Source of the DNA: Zoogloea sp.
Lineage (GTDB): Bacteria > Pseudomonadota > Gammaproteobacteria > Burkholderiales > Rhodocyclaceae
Length of the DNA stretch: 64,000 bases
Direction: 5' to 3'
NCBI GenBank assembly: GCA_016703645.1
Contig: JADJBR010000007.1
Coordinates: 1,116,001-1,180,000, forward strand
Shown piece by piece: positions 8,525 through 17,853 of the stretch. How positions within the stretch are numbered: the first letter of the stretch is position 1; every line of letters starts with the position of its first letter. A program made the position numbers and the translations under genes. The notes under the pieces are model-generated. The model made no database searches. It saw only the letters and a list, made by a program, of their open reading frames with translations, and had not been told where the DNA came from.

Positions 8525-8701
8525 GTCGGAATTTTCCCCGACCAGCTACCAGACGCAGCGCAAGCAACCCAGGATGCCAAAGCGATCTTGCCATCAGGCT
8601 TTGAAAAACCGCTCCAACTCATAGCCCGAATCATTGAACTTATCAGTGATCCGCACATCAGCACAGAAGCATACGCCGACCTTTTCACCGAGCTTTCTTG
8701 A
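8525..8701 (+). pseudogene. 58-codon gene remnant of unknown origin
   Basis: A frame opening after a TGA at 8522 runs to TGA 8699-8701 and reads protein-like: it contains AKAILPSGFEKPLQLIARII and ends STEAYADLFTELS. There is no start codon or ribosome site within it, so it looks like the 3' end of a gene whose front is lost or shifted. The stop lies 17 bp before the next gene's start. Family not recognised. Confidence 0.4.
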
Positions 8702-8718
8702 CTTGAGGAGACATCACG

Positions 8719-9775
8719 ATGAATCTCGCCCCCCCCTTCCGTCGTCCGCAAAGGGCAGGTTTGCGGTACCAGCCTGCTGTTGGCACTGACACTGAGCGCA
8801 TGCGGTAGGTCCAGTGGAGACGGGCCGTCCAATACATCAGTCGGAACCTCTCCGGGGGTGGTCGATACGGGCGGAGGAGGCTCCGCGAACGCACACCGCA
8901 TCACGCGCATGCGCTACGACCTGGACAATAACGGCACCATCGACAGTGTGCGCACCTTCAGCTACAACGCCGACGGACGAGTGGTTGCAGAGCACTACAC
9001 CTACACGGGCGACGGAAGCCCGGACACCGACTTCAGAAATTTTTCGATCGACGCGCCCTCTGGCAGCCAGACAACGAACTACACCTACGACAGTTCGGGC
9101 CTGTTGCAGCTTTGGTCCATCGTGGACGCATCCGGCGCACGGACAGATTCCCGTTATGAATACGGCAATGACAAATTGATCGATCGCTACACGATCGATA
9201 CGTTCAACGCGGTCGGGGGACTCACCGGCACCGTGTATTTCCAGATGGACAACATGGGGACGCGATTGACCGACTGGCGCCTCTACGTCGATGGCAACAG
9301 CACGCCCTCGCAAAACGCTGCGCTGACTTACAACGCCGGCGGCCAGGTGCAATCCGACCTGCTGACAGTGGCCACCGCCGGAACACAGACCTTGACGACC
9401 TATGCCTATAACGCTGCCGGAAGGATCCAATCCGTGCGCCAAAGCACGCCCTCTAATTCAGCTTTCTTTTCAGAGCACGCCTACACCTACAGCAGTGCGA
9501 ATACCTTGTCGGCCATTATTGCCACCGGCAACTCGGCCAATGACATCTACCGGTGGGACTACACCGTCAATAGCGACGGTCTGAATACGGAATGGCGGAT
9601 CGATCTCGACTCCAACCAGACCGTCGAGGCGATCGTCTATATCGATTGGGAATCCGGCCCGTGTCTTCAGACCTTCATCTGGGCCCCACGCGCGCACCCG
9701 AATTTCGTCGCGGGTGGGAACGTTCCCTATGCGCCAGGATCGGGCTATGCGGTGCTGCCCACTTGCGGACCGTAA
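8719..9775 (+). CDS. YD-repeat-like secreted lipoprotein, out of frame at a C8 tract
   Basis: GAGGAG precedes an ATG at 8719, but that frame closes early. Removing one C from the run at 8729-8736 joins the ATG to a proper lipoprotein signal peptide (charged VVRKGQ, hydrophobic SLLLALTL, lipobox LSAC) and then about 320 residues. The mature part has YD/RHS-like repeats (RTFSYNADGR, TTNYTYDSSG, YAYNAAGR) and Asp/Asn-rich loops such as DLDNNGTID. An alternative TTG start at 8780 would lose the signal's charged part. The gene is either phase-variable, recently broken, or carries a sequencing error. Function unknown; cell-surface location is inferred. Confidence 0.65.
8729..8736 (+). repeat. C8 homopolymer in signal-peptide coding region
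   Basis: Eight consecutive C lie 10 bp after the ATG at 8719. Seven would restore the lipoprotein frame. Tracts of this kind are slippage-prone and cause phase variation in some surface genes. Confidence 0.7.
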
Positions 9776-9817
9776 AGCGCCGTACAGGGTTGGATACCGC
9801 CAGGGTCACCTCGCGTT

Positions 9818-9854
9818 GTTCGGACGGCGCGCCCGCTTCGGGCGCCGTCCGAAC
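9818..9854 (+). terminator. strong hairpin after lipoprotein gene
   Basis: A stem pairing GTTCGGACGGCG with its complement (two-base bulge) begins 42 bp after the stop. There is no T-run, so it is a terminator-like hairpin only. Confidence 0.5.
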
Positions 9855-9923
9855 CCTCGGCGCGCGTCAGTCCTCCGGAGTGGAAGCTTGAATTACCAAA
9901 AAGTGCGTTAGTTACCGTACATT

Positions 9924-10083
9924 CTATTCGGCCGCGTAGCGGGTACTCGGATGCCTGAAAAATGCTCGAACGATGTCGAGCGTTTTCTGCAGCGAGCGCA
10001 TGAAGCGCAGCGCAAGCTTATTCATCTGCTCGGGCCCCTTGATGATGCTGCGACCCAGTTTGTGGCTCTTCAGATGCGCCCAG
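9924..10083 (-). pseudogene. 3' remnant of an IS630-type transposase
   Basis: The frame reads WAHLKSHKL followed by MNKLALRFMRSLQKT and ends at TAG 9924. This resembles the C-terminal end of IS630/DDE transposases, where a WxxLK(S/Q)H motif follows the last catalytic residue. Everything upstream is missing: the frame is joined directly to group II intron sequence at about 10084. The family call is by resemblance only. Confidence 0.5.
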
Positions 10084-10205
10084 CTTAAACGCTTCCCAAA
10101 CCTCGCGCTTCTCAATACAAAACGGTCTTGCCTTATCCACGCAGGTCCTCCCCTCGCAGGTTGCCCGCGCAACAAAGCTGGACGATGTCGCCCCTTTGGT
10201 CCAGC
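10084..10205 (-). mobile_element. group II intron fragment with start of its maturase
   Basis: This continues the intron interrupted by IS66. It encodes the first residues of an intron-encoded reverse transcriptase/maturase (VDKARPFCIEKREVWEAFK), after which the sequence switches to the IS630 remnant. Catalytic RT domains, intron domain V and the 3' splice site are absent, so the intron is dead. The last 8 bp (10198-10205, GGTCCAGC) are the IS66 target duplication. Confidence 0.65.
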
Positions 10206-10238
10206 GTAAGCCCCCGGCGATCCCCTCTTGACCGAGCC

Positions 10239-11767
10239 TTAAGCGGAATCCGGCCCCCACCGATGCGGCAACAGCTCCCCAATTCGACTCTGGGGCTGAG
10301 TCGGCAGGCGAGTAAGGACGTCCTTCAAGTAGGCATAGGGCTCATGCCCATTCAGGCGCGCCGACTGGATCAGACTCATGATCGCCGCCGCCCGCTTGCC
10401 GGCGCGCAGCGAGCCAGCAAAGAGCCAGTTCTTGCGGCCGATGGCGATCGGCCGGATCTGGTTCTCGATCCAGTTGTTGTCGTGGGGACGTTTCCATCGG
10501 TCAGGTAATGGATCAGCGCCGCCCAACGCTGAGGGTGTAGTCGATGGCCTTGGCGCTGGATGAGCCGTTGGGGATCTTCCCTCGGCAGGCCAGCAGCCAG
10601 GTCTTGAAGTCGTCCAGAAGCGGCTTTGCCTGGGTCTCCCGTAGCGCCTGGCGGGCTTCGGCCTTCAGCTCCCGCGCATCTTGCTCGATGCCGTAGAGGG
10701 CGGCGATCCGCTCCAGCGCCTCACCGGCAATCTGGCTCTGCCCGTGTTCCTGAAGCTCGAAGAACTTGCGTCGGGCGTGGGCCATGCAGCCCGCTTCCGT
10801 CACGCCTTGCGCGATCAAGGCCTTGTAGCCCGCGTAATCGTCGCAGACGAGGGTGCCGCGCCAGTCGCCGAGGAAGTCCTGAGCGTGCTTGCCGGCGCGG
10901 CTGTCGGCAAAGTCGTAGATCACCGCCCGCATCGGATCGTGGGCACCGATGCTGTAGGACCACAGGTAGGCCCGGTGCGTCTTGCCGGCCCCCGGGTCGA
11001 GCATCGCCACCGGGTCTCGTCGGCGTGCAGCACCGGGAAGGTGAGGAGCTCGTCCTTCAGGGCGTCGACCAGGGGCTGGAGCTGCACGCCCATCTGGCCG
11101 ACCCACTGCGCGAGCGGGACTGGGGAATACGAGCCCCGCCCGACCGAAGATCCCTTCTTGCCGGTAGAGTGGCAGATGATCCTGATACTTGGCCACCAGC
11201 ACCTGAGCCAGCAGGCCGGTGGTGGGGATACCCTTGTCGATCACATGAGCCGGCACCGGGGCCTGCACCAGGGTTTCGCAATCCTGGCAAACCCACTTGC
11301 CGCGAATGTGGCGCTCGACGCTGAAGGTGCCCGGGGTGTAGTCGAGTTTCTCGGCGACATCCTCGCCGATGCGTTTCATCTGGCAGCCACAGGCGCAGGT
11401 GGTGGAGTCCGGCTCGTGGCGGATCTCGGTGCGCGGAAGCTCGGGTGGCAGCGGCTTACGCTTGGCCTTTCCCGGCCGCAGACGGTTTGCCGGAGAGTTG
11501 CTCCAGCTCCTCGGTCGTCGCCGCGAGATCCGCCTCCACTGTCTCCTCGAACAACTGGGCCTGCTCCGCCGACAGGCGCTCAGTCTTGACCCCGAAGCGC
11601 CAGCGTTTGTGGAGCGACAGCTCGTGGGTGAGCTGGTCGATCTTCGTCTGGCGCCAGATGAGCTCCCGGTCCTGCGCGATGAGTAGCTGGCGCAGGGCGT
11701 CGGCGTCGAGTGCGTGGAGATTGGCGGGGAGATACATGGGCAAATCATGCCGTTGGAACACCGCCAC
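10239..11767 (-). pseudogene. tnpC: IS66 transposase TnpC, multiply frameshifted
   Basis: N-terminal coiled-coil and linker segment (MYLPANLHALDADALRQLL, LSLHKRWRFG), zinc-finger-like CACGC, the DDE core with VCDDYAGYKAL, MAHARRKFFE and the C-terminal NNWIENQIRP are all present but in different frames. Breaks are visible near 11465 (one extra A), twice around 11000-11150 (the segment before VAMLDPGAGKTHR), near 10527 and near 10490. The protein cannot be made whole from this sequence. Confidence 0.85.
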
Positions 11768-11797
11768 TGCTATCGGGACATCCCCGATGGTGGACCT

Positions 11798-12126
11798 TCA
11801 AATCATCCGGATCACGCCGTCGCCGCCCAGTTGCTGCCAGGGTAGGCCGAGCACCAGTGCGTCGAACTGGGCCTGGGTGAGCGTCATCGAGCCGTTCCCT
11901 TCGGCCCAACGGAAGCGCCCCTGGTTGAGCCGCCGGCAGGCGAGCCAGAGCCCCAGGCCGTCGTGGATCAGCACCTTCATCCGAGTGCCGCGCCGGTTGG
12001 CGAAGAGGTAGGCGTGATGGGGCGCGCTTCGCCAAAGACCCGCACCACCTGGGCGAGGATCGTGTCCATGCCGGCACGCATGTCGAGGGGCACCACCGAC
12101 AGCCATAGCGCTTCGACCCGGATCAT
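11798..12126 (-). pseudogene. tnpB: IS66 accessory protein TnpB, frameshifted
   Basis: The product starts MIRVEALWLSVVPLDMRAGM and ends with GRFRWAEGNGS...VIRMI. The conserved junction (FGEAR / HHAYLFANRRGTRMKVL) is split by loss of one C in a run near 12020; the 329-bp length agrees with a one-base deletion from 110 codons. Confidence 0.8.
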
Positions 12127-12489
12127 CCAGCCACTCGCGCAGCCAGACGCCACAGGCAGCAGCCGACGAGGCGGGCCACTCAACCGTGACGGTCGCCGCG
12201 CCTTTGCGCAGTTCCATGCGGATGGGCGCATGGGTGCTCTGGGTAAGTTGCACCGGACGAAGCCGCCAATGGCCTCGGACGCCGCTGGGCGTAAAGGCAG
12301 GCAGGACAACTCGGGCGGCTCGATGCCCCGCTCGCGCATCCAGCGCCGCAGTTGGTTGGCGTTGATCCCGTTGGCCAGGGCCACCCCGGCGACCGAGGCG
12401 CCTGGCTCGCCGCAGGCTTCGATCAACGATCGCTTGAACGCTTCGGAGTGGGTGCGACGGGTACGGCGGGGCTGCTGCGTGATGGTCAT
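12127..12489 (-). pseudogene. tnpA: IS66 accessory protein TnpA, frameshifted
   Basis: Starts MTITQQPRRTRRTHSEAF, with a helix-turn-helix segment (ASVAGVALANGINANQLRRW). One base is missing near 12258, after GGFV; the remainder (VQLTQSTHAPIRMELRKGA) continues in the neighbouring frame. A second disturbance near 12130 removes the usual stop overlapping tnpB. Confidence 0.75.
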
Positions 12490-12572
12490 GGAAGTGTCCA
12501 CTTCTAGCGCTAGTGGACACTATGTTTAGCGAGCTAAGGCGCTGAGGGAAGATGAGTTGGCCGGAGGCTTAC

Positions 12573-13058
12573 GGTCCAGCGCCATTACAGCGCCTTCAAC
12601 CCTACTACGAGCGACTCCGTCCCTGTGCCCCGCATCGGTACGCTCCCCCTTGCAGAGTCTGTCTGCTTGGGCTTCTCCCTTCACATCGGGACGACAGGTT
12701 CCCACGTTCCTCACCAGAGCCTGATTCAAGGTCACGCCGCCTACATGCCGGACGCCGATTGGGCAGTACCCAGGTTTCCCCCAACCTTGTCCCGGGACCG
12801 AAATCAAACCCCGGTTTCGACGTCGATAAAATCCACTACGACACTTCATCAGCGGTTCACTCGCGTTCGTCTCCTTGAACCTCACCTGACGGAGTCCTAC
12901 TCCGCCTTTTCCAGCAACGCTCACCACGAGGGCTCTTTACCCACACAGCTTGTGGCGGTTTGAAGCCTGCTCCTGTAAGCCGATTTCGAGGGGCCGACCC
13001 TCATCTCCGGTGAAACACCGCAACCGCCAAACTGCCGGCGGGTGCGTTCGTGGCACAC
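12573..13058 (-). mobile_element. 5' part of a group II intron
   Basis: On the minus strand the segment begins GTGTGCC, matching the GUGYG 5' consensus, at the exact point where the ISAs1 transposase stops resembling its family. It continues as structured, non-coding sequence like the first domain of bacterial group II introns. Beyond the IS66 insertion the same sequence leads into the maturase start at 10084-10205. The 133-codon opening at 12526-12927 is not treated as a gene. Positions 12573-12580 are the IS66 target duplication. Confidence 0.65.
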
Positions 13059-13523
13059 GATTTCATTGGATTTCTCGGTGGTCGCCATCTGCCCCAGCAC
13101 AATGCCAACGTTGGCCGCGAAGGCGCTCACCATGTGCAGCGGTGCGGCCGCCGCCTTGCTGGTCGTGCGCCGGCTCGTCTTGCCGTCGATGGCGATCACC
13201 TGATCGCGCCCCAGCGCCGGAATCACCAATCCCACCCAACTCCGAAACGCCCCCTCGAAGCCCTTTGGGTCGAGCAGCGCAAAGACCCGCTCGAAGGTGT
13301 CCGGAGAGGCAACCCCATAGTCCAGCGTGAGAAAGCCGCGCAGCCAATCAAGCCGCTCCCGGCTCCATTGCGAGACTTCCTCGAAATCGTCGGCGCCGCT
13401 CAGCACCGCACACACCGCCACCGTCAGCAGTTCGCTCAGCACATGTCGCGTCTGCTGCGCGTTGCGCCAGTCCTCGAGCCCCTCGAATACCTCGACCATC
13501 GACGCCAGCTTTTCCGTTTCCAT
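13059..13523 (-). pseudogene. ISAs1-family transposase, truncated by the intron
   Basis: Starts METEKLASMVEVFEGLEDWR; contains LLTVAVCAVLSGADDFEEV and the DDE-proximal segment IAIDGKTSRR. It is intact for 155 residues to EKSNEI, where intron sequence begins. The second half of the family is missing. The upstream end of the element lies between about 13530 and 13640 but I could not place its terminal repeat. Confidence 0.85.
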
Positions 13524-13640
13524 GGCTCCGCCCAAAAGCCAGGAAACAACACAAAACCGGCCTCTGTGAACAGCAGTTTCGTAAGTGCTTGATCGTGAAA
13601 AATATTTTCATCGGCGTAACGACATGTGGGTAGCTGCGGT

Positions 13641-13898
13641 AGCCCTCCAACCCTCCCCGCCTCCACTCCCACGCCGGACGATGCCTGCACCGAGGCCATG
13701 GCCCGCCCGGGGGCCGACATCCCCCTTCAGCACGCCATCGACCGGCTGCTGGATGCCCGGCTGTCCCTGGAAGAGGCCGAAGGCCTGATGATCACCACCG
13801 CCCTGCGGCGGACCGAGGGTAACCTCTCGGCGGCGGCGCGCCTGCTCAAGCTGGGGCGGGGGCAGCTGCAATACCGGGTGGGCAAACGCACCGGATGA
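13641..13898 (+). pseudogene. C-terminal stub of an NtrC-family (DmpR-like?) activator
   Basis: The frame reads as an interdomain linker followed by a Fis-type helix-turn-helix: ARLSLEEAEGLMITTALRR, then GNLSAAARLLKLGRGQLQYR, and a stop. There is no AAA+ domain upstream; the sequence runs straight into the ISAs1 remnant. Phenol activators of the DmpR/XylR type end this way, and in Pseudomonas CF600 dmpR is divergent from the phenol operon, the orientation seen here. The DmpR identity is inferred; any sigma-54 activator could leave such a stub. Confidence 0.6.
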
Positions 13899-13997
13899 AG
13901 CCCCCTGCACCGAGGGCTGCATTCCACCCCCGGGAAGACCCCATTTTTCAAAAGCCCTTCTGAGACAATCCGGCGGAACGCATCTCAGGAGTCCGTC

Positions 13998-15677
13998 ATG
14001 CCCCGTATCACCTCCGCCGCGCTGAGCCTCGCAAAGCCCTACTGGACCGACCCCGTCGAACGGCGCCTTGCCTGGGTGCTGGCCCTGATCATCCTTGCCC
14101 TGGCCGTCGCCTTCACCGAACTGAACCTCTGGCTGAACGAACTGAACAAGTCGTTCTACGACGCCCTGCAGAACATGAACGCACCGGCCTTCCAGAGCAG
14201 CATGGCGCATTTCTTCACCGCCGTCGGCATCCTGGTGGTCGTTGCCACCGCCGCCGAGTATACGGAGCAGGCGCTCAACATCCGCTGGCGCCGCCACCTG
14301 ACGCATGCCCTGGTCGGCCGCTGGCTGGACGGTGACACGTTCTACCGGATCGAGCGGGATGGCCTGTGCGACAACGCCGACCAGCGGCTGACCGAGGACA
14401 TTGCCGAGTACGTGCGTCTGATGCTGAGCCTGAGCAAGGGCTTCATCATCAACCTCGGCTCCCTGGCCACCATGGGCTGGGTATTGTGGAAGAGCGCCGG
14501 CCCGATGAGCTTCGACATCGCGGGCACCCACCTGACAATCCCGGGCTACCTGTTCTGGCTGGCCGTGTTCTGGGGGGCATTGCAGACCCTGGTCACCCAC
14601 CTGGCCGGTCACCGGCTGGCGGGCCTGACCGTGGCACAGCAGTCCTACGAGGCGGACTACCGCTTTACGCTGGCCAAGGTGCGCGAAGCCTCCGAGCAGA
14701 TCGCCCTGTACCGCGGCCAGGCCGTGGAGCAGGGACGCATGCAGAAACTGTTCGGCCAGATCGCAGGCAATTGGCACCAGATCATGCGCCAGAACATCTA
14801 CCTCAATGTGGCCAGCACCGGCTTCTCGGTGATTGCCGTGCTGGTCCCCATCATCGCCATCTCACCCAAGGTGCTCTCAGGGGAGCTTTCCCTGGGGACC
14901 CTGATGCAGGACATATCCGCCTTTGCCGCAACGACCACCGCCGTGGCCTGGTTTGCGCGCTCCTACCGGGATCTTTTCCAGCTGTCGGCCCGCACCCGCC
15001 GCCTGGAGGCCTTGCGACTGGCCATGGCGCCGCCCCCGGCACCGGGCATCCGCGTGGCGCGCGATCCGGACACCGATGACGTGGCCGGCCGCGGCGTTGC
15101 CCTGGCCCTGCCCGACGGCCGCCCCCTGTCCCGCGTCGGGGAGTTCCTGTTCGAGCCCGGTGCGCGCTGGATGGTGCGCGGCCCCTCGGGGGTAGGCAAG
15201 AGCACCCTGCTGCGCGCCATCGCCGGCCTGTGGCCGTTCGGTGGCGGCGAGGTGCGCCTGCCCGCCGGAGCGCGGGTGATGTTCATGCCCCAGAAGAGCT
15301 ACCTGGGCGACGGCACCCTGCGCGATACCCTGATCTACCCCGCAGACCCGGGCAGCGCCGACGATGCCACCCTGGCGCAGTTGCTGCGGGACTGCCGCCT
15401 GCCCCACCTCGCCGACCGGCTCGACGAGATCGCGCACTGGGGCCACCGCCTCTCGCCCGGCGAACAGCAGCGCCTGGCCTTTGCCCGCGCCCTGCTCTAT
15501 CGACCTGACATCCTGTTCATGGACGAGTCCTCCAGCGCCCTGGACAACGACACGGAGGCCCATCTCTACCAGATGGTGATTGACCGCCTGCCCGACTGCA
15601 CCGTGGTCAGCGTTGCCCACCGCACGACACTGGAGGTGTTCCATCCGAACACGCTGCACGTGGCAGCGCCCGCCTGA
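13998..15677 (+). CDS. SbmA/BacA- or ABCD-like ABC transporter, fused TMD-NBD
   Basis: 559 residues. The N-terminal transmembrane domain (about 20-330) has a LNEWLN-like ELNLWLNELNKSFYDALQ segment seen in the peroxisomal/SbmA-like group. The C-terminal ATPase has Walker A GPSGVGKST (about 395-403), signature LSPGEQQRL and Walker B ILFMDE. The half-transporter should homodimerise in the inner membrane. Relatives transport peptides, cobalamin-like or acyl substrates; the substrate here cannot be told. The start is preceded by CAGGAG. Confidence 0.85.
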   Translation: MPRITSAALSLAKPYWTDPVERRLAWVLALIILALAVAFTELNLWLNELNKSFYDALQNMNAPAFQSSMAHFFTAVGILVVVATAAEYTEQALNIRWRRHLTHALVGRWLDGDTFYRIERDGLCDNADQRLTEDIAEYVRLMLSLSKGFIINLGSLATMGWVLWKSAGPMSFDIAGTHLTIPGYLFWLAVFWGALQTLVTHLAGHRLAGLTVAQQSYEADYRFTLAKVREASEQIALYRGQAVEQGRMQKLFGQIAGNWHQIMRQNIYLNVASTGFSVIAVLVPIIAISPKVLSGELSLGTLMQDISAFAATTTAVAWFARSYRDLFQLSARTRRLEALRLAMAPPPAPGIRVARDPDTDDVAGRGVALALPDGRPLSRVGEFLFEPGARWMVRGPSGVGKSTLLRAIAGLWPFGGGEVRLPAGARVMFMPQKSYLGDGTLRDTLIYPADPGSADDATLAQLLRDCRLPHLADRLDEIAHWGHRLSPGEQQRLAFARALLYRPDILFMDESSSALDNDTEAHLYQMVIDRLPDCTVVSVAHRTTLEVFHPNTLHVAAPA

Positions 15678-15858
15678 GCCCTGCAAGAGCGGGACTTCCC
15701 ACTGGCATCCACGGTGGCGCGCGGGGGCCGACCACCGCCCCTTCCGGCCGTGGTGATTTCACCCTGCCCGGGCGCCCGGGCAGCCGGGGTGGTTCAAGGC
15801 GTGGGGCGTGGGGCCGATAAGACTGCATCAACGAACCCGGTCTCGCCCGCTTCAACCC

Positions 15859-17766
15859 ATGAATCCCCTCCACGACAAGGTCGAGCCTGCCCCTGCCCGG
15901 GCGACGGAACGACGGTGCCGCGTCTTTCTGCTCATCGTTTCGTCAAGTCTGGCCCTGATGATTGCGGGGGCACTGGTGTTCGTCGCGAACGACAGGGATC
16001 TGCCGCCCTACACGATGCTGGTGGGCGCAGGCGTGGGGCTGACCCTCATTGCCTGCCTGTGCGAGATCGCCCGCCTGCGGCGCATCACCCGGGCCCATGC
16101 CCTGGCCATGATCGGCACCAATGACGGGATGTGGGAGTGGGACCCGGTCAACAAGGAACTGAAAGTCGGACGACGGTTGTCCAGCATCCTGGGCTACGCC
16201 GACAACTTCCTCAGCGATTCGGAGCAATGGACACGCCTCATCCATCCGGATGACCGGGCGGGCTACCACGAGGCGGTGGCAAGCCACCTCAAGGGCATCA
16301 CCCCCCATTTCTATCACGAGTACCGGGTGCAGGCGGCCGACGGCGCCTACCGTTGGCTGGCGGCCCGTGGCGTGGCCCAGCGGGACAGACGGGGCGTCGC
16401 GCGCCTCATGGCCGGCTCCATCACCGACATCTCGGAGCGCCGGGCCGATGAGGCCCGCATCCGCTACCTCGCCCACCACGACTCCCTCACCGGCTTGCCC
16501 AACCGCGGCCAATTGATGGAACAGGTGCCGCGCCTGATCGCCCGGGCCGCCGGCCGCGGTGACATGCTGGGAGTGCTGTTCATCGACCTGGATCGCTTCA
16601 AGACCATCAATGACGCCATGGGGCATTCGGTCGGCGACATGATGCTGAAGAGCGTGGCCCGCCGCATTGCCGAAGCCCTGCGCCCCCTCGATCAGGTCTA
16701 TCGCCAGGGGGGCGACGAGTTCATCGCCGTTCTGCCGGAGATCTCCGGCGCCGGGGATGCGGGCCATGTGGCCGAACGCATCCTCGAAGCCATCACCCGG
16801 CCAATGCGCGAGGCCGGCCTTGATCTGCACACTGCGGCAACCATCGGCATCGCCCTGTTTCCCGGCGACGGAGCTGACGCCGAGACGCTCCTGCGCAATG
16901 CCGACACCGCCATGTACGCCGCCAAGGGCCGGGGCGGATCAAGCTGCCATTTCTTCTCGGAGCAGATGAACGAGCGCCTGCAGCGCCGGGTGGCCCTCGA
17001 AGCCGCCCTGCGCAACGCCATCGCGGGCGGTCAGATGGAGCTGCACTACCAGCCCCAGGTCAACGTGGCCGACGGCCGCGTGGTGGGTGCCGAAGCCCTG
17101 CTGCGCTGGCGTCATGAAGGGCGTCTGATTCCCCCCGACCACTTCATCCCGGTGGCCGAGGAGACCGGAATGATCCACACCATCGGCGAATGGGTACTGG
17201 ACACGGCCATCTCCCAGGCCGCCCGCTGGCATGCGGACTGTGCCACTCCGCCGCGCGTCGCCATCAACCTGTCACCGCGCCAGTTCTGGCACAGTGGCCT
17301 GGCGCGGGGCATCATCCGGCGCCTGCAGGGCCACCGCCTGCCTGCAGGCAGCATTGAGCTCGAAGTCACCGAGTCGGTGCTCATCCAGCCCGAGGGGCCG
17401 GCCATCGGTGAGTTGCGCGCCCTCCGGCAGCATGGCCTGCACCTGGCCCTGGACGATTTCGGCACCGGCTACTCGTCCCTGTCTTATCTGCGCAACCTGC
17501 CGGTCAACCGCCTGAAGATCGACAAATCCTTCATCTTTCCCCTCGCCGGGCAGCGGGCCGAAAACCCCCAGGACGCCGCCGCCATCGTCCGTGCCATCAT
17601 CGCCATGGCCCACAGCCTGTCCCTTTCGGTGGTTGCGGAAGGCGTTGAAACCGCCGCCCACCTGCAGACCCTGAAGGTGATGGGCTGCGATCTCTACCAG
17701 GGTTACCTGCTCAGCCCCGCCCTCCCCGCCGACCAGTTCGCCGCAAACTTTCTGCGGCCCGCCTGA
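15859..17766 (+). CDS. membrane PAS-GGDEF-EAL cyclic-di-GMP enzyme
   Basis: 635 residues from ATG 15859; an in-frame GTG at 15808 is possible. Two membrane helices (about 17-70) are followed by a PAS domain (MWEWDPVNKELKVGR to TDISERR), a GGDEF domain with intact GGDEF (about 284) and an EAL domain with EALLRW (about 411) and the DDFGTGYSS loop. Both catalytic signatures are intact, so it could make and degrade c-di-GMP. It has its own upstream region and no obvious operon partner. Confidence 0.9.
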   Translation: MNPLHDKVEPAPARATERRCRVFLLIVSSSLALMIAGALVFVANDRDLPPYTMLVGAGVGLTLIACLCEIARLRRITRAHALAMIGTNDGMWEWDPVNKELKVGRRLSSILGYADNFLSDSEQWTRLIHPDDRAGYHEAVASHLKGITPHFYHEYRVQAADGAYRWLAARGVAQRDRRGVARLMAGSITDISERRADEARIRYLAHHDSLTGLPNRGQLMEQVPRLIARAAGRGDMLGVLFIDLDRFKTINDAMGHSVGDMMLKSVARRIAEALRPLDQVYRQGGDEFIAVLPEISGAGDAGHVAERILEAITRPMREAGLDLHTAATIGIALFPGDGADAETLLRNADTAMYAAKGRGGSSCHFFSEQMNERLQRRVALEAALRNAIAGGQMELHYQPQVNVADGRVVGAEALLRWRHEGRLIPPDHFIPVAEETGMIHTIGEWVLDTAISQAARWHADCATPPRVAINLSPRQFWHSGLARGIIRRLQGHRLPAGSIELEVTESVLIQPEGPAIGELRALRQHGLHLALDDFGTGYSSLSYLRNLPVNRLKIDKSFIFPLAGQRAENPQDAAAIVRAIIAMAHSLSLSVVAEGVETAAHLQTLKVMGCDLYQGYLLSPALPADQFAANFLRPA

Positions 17767-17853
17767 CACCACCGGTGCCTCCCTGACAGGGGCTGAAAAA
17801 CCCGCCCGGACGGGGTACGCTGCGGCCAAGCCCTTTCATGCGATCCCGAACCC

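Larger units (their letters stand above)
10206..12572 (-). mobile_element. IS66-family insertion sequence, complete ends, 2367 bp
   Basis: The termini are inverted repeats beginning GTAAGCC (10206 inward, and the complement ending at 12572) with about 19 of 24 positions matching. Perfect 8-bp target duplications GGTCCAGC flank the element at 10198-10205 and 12573-12580, as expected for IS66. It carries tnpA, tnpB and tnpC in order on the minus strand, all with frameshifts. It inserted into the group II intron. Confidence 0.92.

Noticed and set aside
12526-12927. 133-codon minus-strand opening beside IS66
   Set aside because: It spans the IS66 end and group II intron RNA sequence; apparent coding is incidental.
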